Shown: piece by piece, positions 11,100 through 24,583 of the stretch
How the letters are laid out: every line of letters begins with the position of its first letter
Numbering within the stretch: the stretch's first letter is position 1
Assembly: GCF_026262505.1 (NCBI RefSeq)
Contig: NC_067206.1
Coordinates: 7,964,879 to 8,028,878, forward strand
Length of the DNA: 64,000 bases
Reading direction: 5' to 3'
Source of the DNA: Trichomonas vaginalis G3
Lineage: Eukaryota; Parabasalia; Trichomonadida; Trichomonadidae
Made by a program: the position numbers and the translations under genes
The notes under the pieces: generated by a model
What the model was told of the DNA's origin: nothing
What the model saw: the letters and a program-made list of their open reading frames with translations, nothing else
Databases searched by the model: none

Positions 11100-11700
11100 A
11101 TGCTCTTATCTAATCTATCATCTATCTTCAAACGTTTTCTTTAACCTTTCGTGGGAGCACCATTACATTTCTCTCAAAAACTTCTTCAAGCAGCTTTCTG
11201 TTTCAGCAGCTCTCATATGTCATTTACGAAACACAACCTTGACTCTATGACTGTACGTCATATTCTATTGAGTTATATTATATGTCCTTCCTTCTTATAA
11301 ATCTTTTTGTGGTGAAGTCCTTCGGTTGGTCTGAACGATGTAAAGTAAGCCTTCACTGCCAACTTCTGAGTCGAATGAACCATAAGTTATGAAGTTATTA
11401 TCCAACAACTAGGGTCTAACCATAACAAAACTATTTTGGTATAAGACTTTAGATCTATTAAGATATGCTCTTGTCCATGAAATGCTACTGATATCATGAG
11501 CTTCAGGATTTTCGTTGTCAAAATTTTCGAGTAGAAGCAATTCTAACCAGGTCCTTTGCATATCTCCAGAAAGTGTTATTAATGTCTGGACAAGGAGGAT
11601 ATATTGTTGTATTCTTACAGTATCTACGTTAAATCACCAATCTAACCACTTTGCTGTCATTTCAATCTTTTTTTACTGTTTTCAAAACTCAATGTTGAAT
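11100..11700 (-). pseudogene. Unassigned Polinton coding fragment, minus strand, fossil
   Basis: Coding-like minus-strand sequence, for example WLELLLLENFDNENPEAHD near 11.5 kb. The family is not recognised. It looks broken. Confidence 0.3.
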
Positions 11701-11817
11701 TTAACTGTACTTTACATACAAGATAAAAAAATAAATAAAAAATAAACTAACTTTATTTTTATTCCTTTTATGGAAAATTCATGAAATTTGGTCACTTGGT
11801 TCAGCAAAAATAATGTT

Positions 11818-11850
11818 GAGGTGAAGAGGTGAGATTCACCTGTTTTCTCA
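11818..11850. repeat. Inverted repeat related to hairpin A (hairpin B)
   Basis: A core of AGGTGA-GAT-TCACCT is perfect, and the flanks pair partly (GAGGTGAAG against GTTTTCTCAC). Its wording closely resembles the hairpin at 10017-10052, so the two are probably copies of one element-specific signal. Confidence 0.55.
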
Positions 11851-12540
11851 CTCTTTTTTCACAAGCGTTTTACATGAAATTGTACGATGTTATATTTGAA
11901 ATCCTAAACAGTTTCGTAGTTCTATATCTTCTTTTAATAACATCGAATGTTTTTTTAACGATACCGAAAGTTCTGTTATTACATTCTTCTGACGTCAGAC
12001 AGAGAGGAAATACTTCTGCATGTTGAATAGTTTTTATTAAGAAATGTTCAACTATATCCATTTTATCTTCTGCTGGCTTTTGCTGCTTCTTTCTTTAAGT
12101 CTGCAATATCGTTTCGCAATTCTTTCTATCTCTTTGACTGAGATAGTTATATTTTCTTATTGCATCTACATTTTGAACATTGCGAATGTTCACTTTTCTG
12201 GTCGCTTAATACCATTGAATTAAAACCACCTCTAGAACAACTAAAGTGGGGCGAGAGTCCAAATGGTGTTCTTAACTCCCAGAAAGCTGGCTGGTACATC
12301 CTTAATCTTGGTCATTTCATGACTTTACCTCTTCTATTTCTATCTCCTATATCTGCATCACACATGTACGTCAAATTAATTGGAACACCAAAACGTCTCG
12401 TCGATATGTCTAAATTCTTCGGATTTTGTTAAAGGTCCAGAATATTTTTATAAACCATGCGGCAATTCTTTGGTCCAGCTTAACTCGCTTTTATGGTTGG
12501 GCAATGAATATCCTAGAAACTCATAGTTTACCTTTTTCGT
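11850..12540. other. Right end of the Polinton block, mostly unassigned
   Basis: Short coding-like stretches occur on both strands (for example a minus-strand frame at 11870-12061 and a + strand frame at 12160-12432), but none matches a known family. No inverted copy of the left-end palindrome was seen near the right boundary, so the right terminal repeat is missing, diverged or outside the assembled join. Confidence 0.3.
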
Positions 12541-12546
12541 ATCTCT

Positions 12547-13287
12547 TTATTATTTCATAAAGAAATAGAAATAAAATTAACTTAACTAATGATTTATCCA
12601 ATTAATATATCAAAATTCAAAGAATTTTACTTATCAAAGAGATGCTTAGACATCTTGAGGTTTTCTAAAATTTCCATTTACAATTGATGGTTTCCTTACA
12701 ATAGCGATTTCCCATCAAAGATCCAATATAATGATAATATATTCTAGACAAAAAATCATTTAGAATTAACGAATAACATAAATATTTAGCTAAATCATAT
12801 CTTTCGAATCTCAATTCTCTTGAAATAATAGAATTTCAAAGGAAAAATAGACCCAAATCTTTCAAGAATCTGACACTAATCAAAATGAATTTCTTTTGAC
12901 ATTAGTAAAAAAATCAGCTTAAATAAGGCCTAAGAGTACAAATTTTATTAATAAATGTACATTATACGCAAATAATTAATTAGAAAACTATAAATTACGC
13001 AAAATTTTTCATCCAATACAATTTCGTATTTGAATAAAAAATAATCGTAATTTCAGTAATTATATTTTAAAGAATAATTGCTTATTTAATAAATATATTT
13101 TTGCATTATTAGCGATGCAATTATAAATATAATACAAACTTTTCTGAACTTTTCTCAGAAAAATATTTTGAATATATTGGAATATGAATCGCTTAAAATT
13201 GTTTCGGGATTATAAATCTATTAAAAATAAAGAATCTCTAAAAATTTTGAATTGATAAGTATTCAATTTATTTTGGATTTTTAATAG
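12547..13287 (+). other. Array edge: ankyrin 3'-end relic (about 12638-12890) and 5' flank of copy 1
   Basis: The first 90 bases match the sequence that follows the leucine-rich-repeat stop in every unit. Then comes the diverged copy of the ankyrin 3' end (see 30205-30459 for the description), then about 400 bases of AT-rich flank leading to the ATG at 13288. No other gene is seen. Confidence 0.8.
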
Positions 13288-15613
13288 ATGCCCGAATTTG
13301 TTGCCAGAAGAGCATTTAAGCAATTTCAATTTAATAGTATTGTGGATGATAAAAAGATCAAAATCAGCGATGGAAATCATCAAATGGAAGTTCCTTTTAA
13401 AACATTGTGTTCATATAGCAGGAAAGTTATGAATGACTACATGCAAGGAGAAAACATTGAAGAATATAAACTAAAAGGAGTCAGTGATGAAACATTTAAA
13501 ATCTTTTATCAACTTTTTATAAAAAACAAAGTTTCTATCGAAATTTCTGAAGATATTCTGAAAGAAATATATCAAATAGGCATAGATCTCGAGATTGAAG
13601 ACTTTTTCGATTGGTATAGTACTCTTATTTTCAGAGATGAAATAAACTTAAAAAATATAGAAGAAGTCCTTTCATTTATAAGAAAATCGCGAAAGAATTA
13701 CAATGAAAAACTAGATGACATTATCATATTCATAGCGAAAAATATTTCGGAAATAGAACCATCAAAACTTATTGATTTATGTCGTATTGGTTCCGAAAAC
13801 ATATTAAGCAATCAAGATTTCATCGATAAAATCATTTCAAAATGTGAAGAACTCGGATATTTTCAAGATGAAAACAAAGTTGATAAAGTATATGACTTCT
13901 TGATTGCGTTGATCAAAGATTGCAGTTATTTTGCTTATTATATCAATAAATTTGATGCTGAAATGATTCGATCCTCAGTAATGAATACGTTATTGGATCT
14001 TACTTCGAATGAATCCTACAAGAAGTATCAGAATTATGTTTTAGAAATGCAGAAAAAGATCAACGAACTTGATGGAAGGAATCCGAAAATAGTCAAAGCA
14101 AGATATGAACAATATGAATCATTTTTGTCTATTATTTGTGACAAAATTCATTCAAATCAAACAAATGATGAGTTGATCAATAGATTCTTAGATATCTTCC
14201 AAATTCAAAACAAATTTGATGATATTTATAATTTCCTTTCGCAGAGAGCAGATGTGAAAGATGAATCGACAATAAAAGTTGCATGTACAATCGGATTATC
14301 AGAAATCGTTGATGATCAACAAAACACAATCCTTCTCTCTGCATGTTTGAAGAACAATTACAATCTTGTCGAATCTCTTATCAACAACAAATGCAACAAA
14401 ACAGCAATTAACAAAAATAAAGACAATGCAGTTCTTTGCACATCAATCAGTGGCAGCACAAAGATATTCGATTTTCTCATTAAAAATGGCTTAGATGCTA
14501 AAATATCTAACGAAATCACAGGGAGAAATGCCGTTTTAACAGCTTGTGAAAGCGGAAACTTTGAAATGATTAAGCATCTAGTATCTCAAGGCTTTTCACT
14601 TTCAGACTTAGACAAAGAAAATCAAAATTGTATACTTCTAGCTGTTTCTTCTGGTAATTGGGAAATAATCCATTATTTAATTCAAAATGATGCAGACCCA
14701 TCTCTACATTCATCAAATAATGACCTTCCTATTTTTAGATCCGTAAGGCTTGGACATCTTGAGATTTTCCAGAATTTACTTATATATTGTCACAATTTTG
14801 ATCCAAATGCTGAAGATGATTTTCTTACAATTGCAATTTCTCATCAAAGATACAAAATAATAAAATACATTATCGACAAAAAATTAGTTAGAATTAAAGA
14901 AAAACATAAAAATTTAGTTAAATCGTATCTTTCGAATTGCGATTCTCTTGAAGAAATAGAAACCATAAAGAAGATTGACCCAATTTTTTCAAGCAATTAT
15001 AAAGCACAGGAATCTACTAAATCTGACGCTAATCAAAACGAATCAGCATATGTTGATATAAATCAAAATGAATCAACACCTGCTGAAACAATTCAAAATG
15101 AATCAACATCTGTTGATATAAATCAAAATGAATCAACACCTGCTGAAACAATTCAAAATATCAACATCTGTTGATATAAATCAAAATGAATCAACATCTG
15201 TTGATATAAATCAAAATGAATCAACACCTGCTGATATAAATCAAAATGAATCAACACCTGCTGATATAAATCAAAATGAATCAACATCTGTTGATATAAA
15301 TCAAAATGAATCAACACCTGTTGATATAAATCAAAATGAATCAACATCTGCTGAAACAATTCAAAATGAATCAAATCATTGAAACAATCAAAATGAATCA
15401 ATACCTGCTGATATAAATCAAAATGAATCAACATTTTCTAATCAAACTCAATCACAAACATCCGACACAGAACAACCAAAATCATCAAAATCTAGTAAAA
15501 ATAAGGACAGCAAAATAACTATTGATTCATGGCTATTTAAAAGATCAAAATATCGAAAAATTTTCTTCTGTATGACGACTTTAATTATACTAATATTTAT
15601 ATTGATTCATTAA
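13288..15613 (+). pseudogene. Array ankyrin gene, copy 1 (frameshifted in the repeat region)
   Basis: The frame is intact and identical to copy 4 for the BTB-like, helical and ankyrin parts (628 codons, 13288-15174). In the 30-bp repeats a 2-base deletion near 15158 shifts the frame, and a second disturbance occurs near 15370 (AATCAAATCATTGAAAC). The original stop would be at 15611-15613. As written, the protein lacks the membrane anchor. If the sequence is correct this would be a soluble form; an assembly slip in a short tandem repeat is equally likely. Confidence 0.85.
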
Positions 15614-15827
15614 TCCAAATTGTAAGTAAATTATTATTGCTAAGTTTATAATATACTAAAATACTAGTTTTCATCTCGTAAATTTATGAATCTCAATTTT
15701 TTTGAGAGTATCTGAATTCATAAAGAATAATCATAAGCAAAAAATAATTGATTTCTATATGAATAAAATAAATCAAAAATCAAGAATTCTTCTGGATTCG
15801 GAACAATCATCATCAAATTATTGTTTA

Positions 15828-16234
15828 TCATCTTGCAATTGCATTGATCTGAAATTATCAGAGTCTTTAACATTGTCTTGAGGAACTTTCTTATATGGCA
15901 AATACTTCAATACTCTCTCATGAACTTCATATAAATTTGAAGTATTTATAAGTGATCGGTGAAGTGATTGTGAAAGAAAATGACTTGACTCAGTTCAAAC
16001 TTCTATAGACACCGTATCTGTGAGGTTTTGCAAAGAACGAAAGAATGAAGAATGTTTGGAAAAGTGTTAATTTATCTTCAATTTTTTGTAATCTTTGAAG
16101 AAATATTCGAATTCCTCGTTTTTTATTCTTTAAATCAAACAACATCTTGGCGCTTATTAAACATTCTTAATTCTCCTGATCCAACAACTATATATGCTAT
16201 TTGTTCATTTTTCAAATAGAGCAAATGTCAGATC
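15828..16234 (-). pseudogene. Minus-strand gene remnant, unit 1
   Basis: A copy of the three-frame remnant described at 28964-29380. It is nearly identical here and is readable in the same three blocks. The gap from 15614 to 15827 holds only AT-rich sequence. Confidence 0.55.
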
Positions 16235-16270
16235 TTATTTTAAAAAGTGAAAATATAAATTTTTTATTGA

Positions 16271-16976
16271 TTCCAAAATTCATTTAGTTCTACAATAAAT
16301 GTAAAAACATTATCATGTACTGACGGAATTCTTGAGAAACAAGCTATTGAAAGTCAGTATACAACAATTATTATTGACAGTAGTTGTAGAATTTTATCAA
16401 CACAGTGTATTGATTCTTCTTTTATAACAAATGTTACTCTTTCTGACACAATTGTTGAAATACAAGATGACCCAATCATCAATGCTCCTATTAAAGAAAT
16501 TTTCTTACCTAAGTCCGTCAAAATTATCAATGAATTGGATCCTTTCAATGCATTGAGATCGCTCGAAAATATATTTGTTGATGAACAGAATCCATATTTT
16601 ACTTCGTTAGATGGTGTATTATACACAAAAAATTTCGAGGAAATAGTTCATTATCCATCAGCTCGAACTGCAAAAGTATTTTATTTACCAAAAAATGTTA
16701 AAATCATTAGAGACCAATCTTTCTCATACCAATCTTATATAAATTCGCTAATATTTCAAAATGAAATATATTAATCAATATGCTTTTACTAACTCAAATA
16801 ATTTACGAAATTTTATTTTCCCATTGGGAATTTCCCTTCCTGCTGCAATTTCGGATATACTCAAAAGTTACACTATTTCATATTATTCAATTGAAATACA
16901 CACATGTCCAGCCTATTGTTATAGATATTTATTTGATCTTAACATCCTAATGAGTATATTTATTATTATTTCATAA
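16271..16976 (+). pseudogene. BspA-like leucine-rich-repeat fragment, unit 1
   Basis: The same fragment as at 29419-30129, with a 5-base deletion near 16766 that splits the frame into 16271-16774 and 16761-16976. There is no ATG at the beginning. Confidence 0.7.
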
Positions 16977-17046
16977 AGAAATAGAAATAAAATTAACTTA
17001 ACTAATGATTTATCCAATTAATATATCAAAATTCAAAGAATTTCAA

Positions 17047-17300
17047 AAGAGGATGCTTAGACATCTTGAGTTTTCTAAAATTTCCATTTACAATTGATGG
17101 TTTCCTTACAATAGCGATTTCCCATCAAAGATCCAATATAATGATAATATATTCTAGACAAAAAATCATTTAGAATTAACGAATAACATAAATATTTAGC
17201 TAAATCATATCTTTCGAATCTCAATTCTCTTGAAATAATAGAATTTCAAAGGAAAAATAGACCCAAATCTTTCAAGAATCTGACACTAATCAAAATGAAT
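17047..17300 (+). pseudogene. Relic of ankyrin 3' end, unit 1 spacer
   Basis: Diverged duplicate of the ankyrin coding end, as described at 30205-30459. The start differs slightly (CAAAAGAGGATGC) because a stretch of about 10 bases is missing. The rest of the gap to 17693 is AT-rich 5' flank. Confidence 0.65.
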
Positions 17301-17693
17301 TTCTTTTGACATTAGTAAAAAAATCAGCTTAAATAAGGCCTAAGAGTACAAATTTTATTAATAAATGTACATTATACGCAAATAATTAATTAGAAAACTA
17401 AATTACGCAAAATTTTCATCCAATACAATTTCGTATTTGAATAAAAAATAATCGTAATTTCAGTAATTATATTTAAAGAATAATTGCTTATTTAATAAAT
17501 ATATTTTTGCATTATTAGCGATGCAATTATAAATATAATACAAACTTTTCTGAACTTTTCTCAGAAAAATATTTTGAATATATTGGAATATGAATCGCTT
17601 AAAATTGTTTCGGGATTATAAATCTATTAAAAATAAAGAATCTCTAAAAATTTTGAATTGATAAGTATTCAATTTATTTTGGATTTTTAATAG

Positions 17694-19976
17694 ATGCCCG
17701 AATTTGTTGCCAGAAGAGCATTTAAGCAATTTCAATTTAATAGTATTGTGGATGATAAAAAGATCAAAATCAGCGATGGAAATCATCAAATGGAAGTTCC
17801 TTTTAAAACATTGTGTTCATATAGCAGGAAAGTTATGAATGACTACATGCAAGGAGAAAACATTGAAGAATATAAACTAAAGGAGTCAGTGATGAAACAT
17901 TTAAAATCTTTTATCAACTTTTTATAAAAAACAAAGTTTCTATCGAAATTTCTGAAGATATTCTGAAAGAAATATATCAAATAGGCATAGATCTCGAGAT
18001 TGAAGACTTTTTCGATTGGTATAGTACTCTTATTTTCAGAGATGAAATAAACTTAAAAAATATAGAAGAAGTCCTTTCATTTATAAGAAAATCGCGAAAG
18101 AATTACAATGAAAAACTAGATGACATTATCATATTCATAGCGAAAAATATTTCGGAAATAGAACCATCAAAACTTATTGATTTATGTCGTATTGGTTCCG
18201 AAAACATATTAAGCAATCAAGATTTCATCGATAAATCATTTCAAAATGTGAAGAACTCGGATATTTTCAAGATGAAAACAAAGTTGATAAAGTATATGAC
18301 TTCTTGATTGCGTTGATCAAAGATTGCAGTTATTTTGCTTATTATATCAATAAATTTGATGCTGAAATGATTCGATCCTCAGTAATGAATACGTTATTGG
18401 ATCTTACTTCGAATGAATCCTACAAGAAGTATCAGAATTATGTTTTAGAAATGCAGAAAAAGATCAACGAACTTGATGGAAGGAATCCGAAAATAGTCAA
18501 AGCAAGATATGATATGAATCATTTTTGTCTATTATTTGTGACAAAATTCATTCAAATCAAACAAATGATGAGTTGATCAATAGATTCTTAGATATCTTCC
18601 AAATTCAAACAATTTGATGATATTTATAATTTCCTTTCGCAGAGAGCAGATGTGAAAGATGAATCGACAATAAAAGTTGCATGTACAATCGGATTATCAG
18701 AAATCGTTGATGATCAACAAAACACAATCCTTCTCTCTGCATGTTTGAAGAACAATTACAATCTTGTCGAATCTCTTATCAACAACAAATGCAACAAAAC
18801 AGCAATTAACAAAAATAAAGACAATGCAGTTCTTTGCACATCAATCAGTGGCAGCACAAAGATATTCGATTTTCTCATTAAAAGATGAAAATATCTAACG
18901 AAATCACAGGGAGAAATGCCGTTTTAACAGCTTGTGAAAGCGGAAACTTTGAAATGATTAAGCATCTAGTATCTCAAGGCTTTTCACTTTCAGACTTAGA
19001 CAAAGAAAATCAAAATTGTATACTTCTAGCTGTTTCTTCTGGTAATTGGGAAATAATCCATTATTTAATTCAAAATGATGCAGACCCATCTCTACATTCA
19101 TCAAATAATGACCTTCCTATTTTTAGATCCGTAAGGCTTGGACATCTTGAGATTTTCCAGAATTTACTTATATATTGTCACAATTTTGATCCAAATGCTG
19201 AAGATGATTTTCTTACAATTGCAATTTCTCATCAAAGATACAAAATAATAAAATACATTATCGACAAAAAATTAGTTAGAATTAAAGAAAAACATAAAAA
19301 TTTAGTTAAATCGTATCTTTCGAATTGCGATTCTCTTGAAGAAATAGAAACCATAAAGAAGATTGACCCAATTTTTTCAAGCAATTATAAAGCACAGGAA
19401 TCTACTAAATCTGACGCTAATCAAAACGAATCAGCATATGTTGATATAAATCAAAATGAATCAACAGCTGAAACAACAAAATGAATCAAAATGAATCAAC
19501 TGCTGAAACAATCAAAATGAATCAACATCTGTTGATATAAATCAAAATGAATCAACATCTGTTGATATAAATCAAAATGAATCAACACCTGCTGATATAA
19601 ATCAAAATGAATCAACACCTGCTGATATAAATCAAAATGAATCAACATCTGTTGATATAAATCAAAATGAATCAACACCTGTTGATATAAATCAAAATGA
19701 ATCAACATCTGCTGAAACAATTCAAAATGAATCAACATCTGTTGAACAATTCAAAATGAATCAATACCTGCTGATATAAATCAAAATGAATCAACATTTT
19801 CTAATCAAACTCAATCACAAACATCCGACACAGAACAACCAAAATCATCAAAATCTAGTAAAAATAAGGACAGCAAAATAACTATTGATTCATGGCTATT
19901 TAAAAGATCAAAATATCGAAAAATTTTCTTCTGTATGACGACTTTAATTATACTAATATTTATATTGATTCATTAA
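17694..19976 (+). pseudogene. Array ankyrin gene, copy 2 (several small deletions)
   Basis: The same gene as copy 4, broken by small deletions: one A near 17881, one A near 18233, a short loss near 18514, one or two bases near 18608, about 14 bases near 18884 (the codons around GLDA), and changes in the 30-bp repeats near 19462-19520. All are losses, many in A runs, and none is shared with copies 4-7. The original stop is at 19974-19976. The best open piece is 18885-19484, the ankyrin domain. Confidence 0.8.
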
Positions 19977-20170
19977 TCCAAATTGTAAGTAAATTATTAT
20001 TGCTAAGTTTATAATATACTAAAATACTAGTTTTCATCTCGAATCTCAATTTTTTTGAGAGTATCTGAATTCATAAAGAATAATCATAAGCAAAAAATAA
20101 TTGATTTCTATATGAATAAAATAAATCAAAAATCAAGAATTCTTCTGGATTCGGAACAATCATCATCAAA

Positions 20171-20586
20171 TTATTGTTTATCATCTTGCAATTGCATTGA
20201 TCTGAAATTATCAGAGTCTTTAACATTGTCTTGAGGAACTTTCTTATATGGCAAATACTTCAATACTCTCTCATGAACTTCATATAAATTTGAAGTATTT
20301 ATAAGTGATCGGTGAAGTGATGTGAAAGAAAATGACTTGACTCAGTTCAAACTTCTATAGACACCGTATCTGTGAGGTTTTGCAAAGAACGAAAGAATGA
20401 AGAATGTTTGGAAAAGTGTTAATTTATCTTCAATTTTTTTGTAATCTTTGAAGAAATATTCGAATTCCTCGTTTTTTATTCTTTAAATCAAACAACATCT
20501 TGGCGCTTATTAAACATTCTTAATTCTCCTGATCCAACAACTATATATGCTATTTGTTCATTTTCAAATAGAGCAAATGTCAGATC
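20171..20586 (-). pseudogene. Minus-strand gene remnant, unit 2
   Basis: A copy of the three-frame remnant described at 28964-29380, with a few single-base losses. Confidence 0.5.
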
Positions 20587-20624
20587 TTATTTTAAAAAGT
20601 GACAAAATATAAATTTTTTATTGA

Positions 20625-21335
20625 TTCCAAAATTCATTTAGTTCTACAATAAATGTAAAAACATTATCATGTACTGACGGAATTCTTGAGAAACAAGCTA
20701 TTGAAAGTCAGTATACAACAATTATTATTGACAGTAGTTGTAGAATTTTATCAACACAGTGTATTGATTCTTCTTTTATAACAAATGTTACTCTTTCTGA
20801 CACAATTGTTGAAATACAAGATGACCCAATCATCAATGCTCCTATTAAAGAAATTTTCTTACCTAAGTCCGTCAAAATTATCAATGAATTGGATCCTTTC
20901 AATGCATTGAGATCGCTCGAAAATATATTTGTTGATGAACAGAATCCATATTTTACTTCGTTAGATGGTGTATTATACACAAAAATTTCGAGGAAATAGT
21001 TCATTATCCATCAGCTCGAACTGCAAAAGTATTTTATTTACCAAAAAATGTTAAAATCATTAGAGACCAATCTTTCTCATACCAATCTTATATAAATTCG
21101 CTAATATTTCAAAATGAAATCACTTATATTAATCAATATGCTTTTACTAACTCAAATAATTTACGAAATTTTATTTTCCCATTGGGAATTTCCCTTCCTG
21201 CTGCAATTTCGGATATACTCAAAAGTTACACTATTTCATATTATTCAATTGAAATACACACATGTCCAGCCTATTGTTATAGATATTTATTTGATCTTAA
21301 CATCCTAATGAGTATATTTATTTATTATTTCATAA
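20625..21335 (+). pseudogene. BspA-like leucine-rich-repeat fragment, unit 2
   Basis: As at 29419-30129, with one A missing near 20984 (in the A run of the TKNFEE codons), which splits the frame. Confidence 0.65.
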
Positions 21336-21411
21336 AGAAATAGAAATAAAATTAACTTAACTAATGATTTATCCAATTAATATATCAAAATTCAAAGAAT
21401 TTTACTTATCA

Positions 21412-21665
21412 AAGAGGATGCTTAGACATCTTGAGGTTTTCTAAAATTTCCATTTACAATTGATGGTTTCCTTACAATAGCGATTTCCCATCAAAGATCC
21501 AATATAATGATAATATATTCTAGACAAAAATCATTTAGAATTAACGAATAACATAAATATTTAGCTAAATCATATCTTTCGAATCTCAATTCTCTTGAAA
21601 TAATAGAATTTCAAAGGAAAAATAGACCCAAATCTTTCAAGAATCTGACACTAATCAAAATGAAT
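21412..21665 (+). pseudogene. Relic of ankyrin 3' end, unit 2 spacer
   Basis: Diverged duplicate as described at 30205-30459. The remaining gap to 22061 is AT-rich 5' flank. Confidence 0.65.
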
Positions 21666-22061
21666 TTCTTTTGACATAGTAAAAAAATCAGCTTAAATAA
21701 GGCCTAAGAGTACAAATTTTATTAATAAATGTACATTATACGCAAATAATTAATTAGAAAACTATAAATTACGCAAAATTTTTCATCCAATACAATTTCG
21801 TATTTGAATAAAAAATAATCGTAATTTCAGTAATTATATTTTAAAGAATAATTGCTTATTTAATAAATATATTTTTGCATTATTAGCGATGCAATTATAA
21901 ATATAATACAAACTTTTCTGAACTTTTCTCAGAAAAATATTTTGAATATATTGGAATATGAATCGCTTAAAATTGTTTCGGGATTATAAATCTATTAAAA
22001 ATAAAGAATCTCTAAAAATTTTGAATTGATAAGTATTCAATTTATTTTGGATTTTTAATAG

Positions 22062-24378
22062 ATGCCCGAATTTGTTGCCAGAAGAGCATTTAAGCAATTT
22101 CAATTTAATAGTATTGTGGATGATAAAAAGATCAAAATCAGCGATGGAAATCATCAAATGGAAGTTCCTTTTAAAACATTGTGTTCATATAGCAGGAAAG
22201 TTATGAATGACTACATGCAAGGAGAAAACATTGAAGAATATAAACTAAAAGGAGTCAGTGATGAAACATTTAAAATCTTTTATCAACTTTTTATAAAAAA
22301 CAAAGTTTCTATCGAAATTTCTGAAGATATTCTGAAAGAAATATATCAAATAGGCATAGATCTCGAGATTGAAGACTTTTTCGATTGGTATAGTACTCTT
22401 ATTTTCAGAGATGAAATAAACTTAAAAAATATAGAAGAAGTCCTTTCATTTATAAGAAAATCGCGAAAGAATTACAATGAAAAACTAGATGACATTATCA
22501 TATTCATAGCGAAAATATTTCGGAAATAGAACCATCAAAACTTATTGATTTATGTCGTATTGGTTCCGAAAACATATTAAGCAATCAAGATTTCATCGAT
22601 AAAATCATTTCAAAATGTGAAGAACTCGGATATTTCAAGATGAAAACAAAGTTGATAAAGTATATGACTTCTTGATTGCGTTGATCAAAGATTGCAGTTA
22701 TTTTGCTTATTATATCAATAAATTTGATGCTGAAATGATTCGATCCTCAGTAATGAATACGTTATTGGATCTTACTTCGAATGAATCCTACAAGAAGTAT
22801 CAGAATTATGTTTTAGAAATGCAGAAAAGATCAACGAACTTGATGGAAGGAATCCGAAAATAGTCAAAGCAAGATATGAACAATATGAATCATTTTTGTC
22901 TATTATTTGTGACAAAATTCATTCAAATCAAACAAATGATGAGTTGATCAATAGATTCTTAGATATCTTCCAAATTCAAAACAAATTTGATGATATTTAT
23001 AATTTCCTTTCGCAGAGAGCAGATGTGAAAGATGAATCGACAATAAAAGTTGCATGTACAATCGGATTATCAGAAATCGTTGATGATCAACAAAACACAA
23101 TCCTTCTCTCTGCATGTTTGAAGAACAATTACAATCTTGTCGAATCTCTTATCAACAACAAATGCAACAAAACAGCAATTAACAAAAATAAAGACAATGC
23201 AGTTCTTTGCACATCAATCAGTGGCAGCACAAAGATATTCGATTTTCTCATTAAAAATGGCTTAGATGCTAAAATATCTAACGAAATCACAGGGAGAAAT
23301 GCCGTTTTAACAGCTTGTGAAAGCGGAAACTTTGAAATGATTAAGCATCTAGTATCTCAAGGCTTTTCACTTTCAGACTTAGACAAAGAAAATCAAAATT
23401 GTATACTTCTAGCTGTTTCTTCTGGTAATTGGGAAATAATCCATTATTTAATTCAAAATGATGCAGACCCATCTCTACATTCATCAAATAATGACCTTCC
23501 TATTTTTAGATCCGTAAGGCTTGGACATCTTGAGATTTTCCAGAATTTACTTATATATTGTCACAATTTTGATCCAAATGCTGAAGATGATTTTCTTACA
23601 ATTGCAATTTCTCATCAAAGATACAAAATAAAAATACATTATCGAAAAAATTAGTTAGAATTAAAGAAAAACATAAAAATTTAGTTAAATCGTATCTTTC
23701 GAATTGCGATTCTCTTGAAGAAATAGAAACCATAAAGAAGATTGACCCAATTTTTTCAAGCAATTATAAAGCACAGGAATCTACTAAATCTGACGCTAAT
23801 CAAAACGAATCAGCATATGTTGATATAAATCAAAATGAATCAACACCTGCTGAAACAATTCAAAATGAATCAACATCTGTTGATATAAATCAAAATGAAT
23901 CAACACTGCTGAAACAATTCAAAATGAATCAACATCTGTTGATATAAATCAAAATGAATCAACATCTGTTGATAATCAAAATGAATCAACACCTGCTGAT
24001 ATAAATCAAAATGAATCAACACCTGCTGATATAAATCAAAATGAATCAACATCTGTTGATATAAATCAAAATGAATCAACCTGTTGATATAAATCAAAAT
24101 GAATCAACATCTGCTGAACAATTCAAAATGAATCAACATCTGTTGAAACAATTCAAAATGAATCAATACCTGCTGATATAAATCAAAATGAATCAACATT
24201 TTCTAATCAAACTCAATCACAAACATCCGACACAGAACAACCAAAATCATCAAAATCTAGTAAAAATAAGGACAGCAAAATAACTATTGATTCATGGCTA
24301 TTTAAAAGATCAAAATATCGAAAAATTTTCTTCTGTATGACGACTTTAATTATACTAATATTTATATTGATTCATTAA
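22062..24378 (+). pseudogene. Array ankyrin gene, copy 3 (several single-base deletions)
   Basis: Same gene as copy 4. Single-base losses occur near 22514 (A run), 22635 (T run) and 22828 (A run), with small losses near 23629-23645 and several in the 30-bp repeats (about 23905, 23972, 24080, 24117). The BTB-like part (22062-22529) and the ankyrin part (22896-23630) remain open. The original stop is at 24376-24378. Confidence 0.8.
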
Positions 24379-24583
24379 TCCAAATTGTAAGTAAATTATT
24401 ATTGCTAAGTTTAATAATATACTAAAATACTAGTTTTCATCTCGTAAATTTATGAATCTCAATTTTTTTGAGAGTATCTGAATTCATAAAGAATAATCAT
24501 AAGCAAAAAATAATTGATTTCTATATGAATAAAATAAATCAAAAATCAAGAATTCTTCTGGATTCGGAACAATCATCATCAAA

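Larger units (their letters stand above)
557..12540. mobile_element. Polinton/Maverick fossil, broken
   Basis: A block of about 12 kb between a host ankyrin gene and the tandem array. It carries the parts expected of a Polinton: a capsid-protein region (about 1970-3542, minus), small flanking ORFs including a one-span membrane protein, a + strand block (4029-5205), and a protein-primed type B DNA polymerase region (about 5309-8920, minus). To the right lie coding-like scraps on both strands (about 9.26-12.47 kb) that I cannot assign. I did not recognise an integrase, a cysteine protease or a packaging ATPase. It is clearly broken, with many breaks concentrated in the right two thirds, and some of these may be sequencing error. 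The small ORFs at the left end look whole. The boundaries are approximate: the left edge is the palindrome at 554-602, and the right edge is where array sequence starts. Age cannot be given without related copies. Confidence 0.75.

Noticed and set aside
12160-12432. 90-codon + strand ORF near the right end of the Polinton block
   Set aside because: No family resemblance, and coding signal is just as plausible on the other strand. Not reported as a gene.
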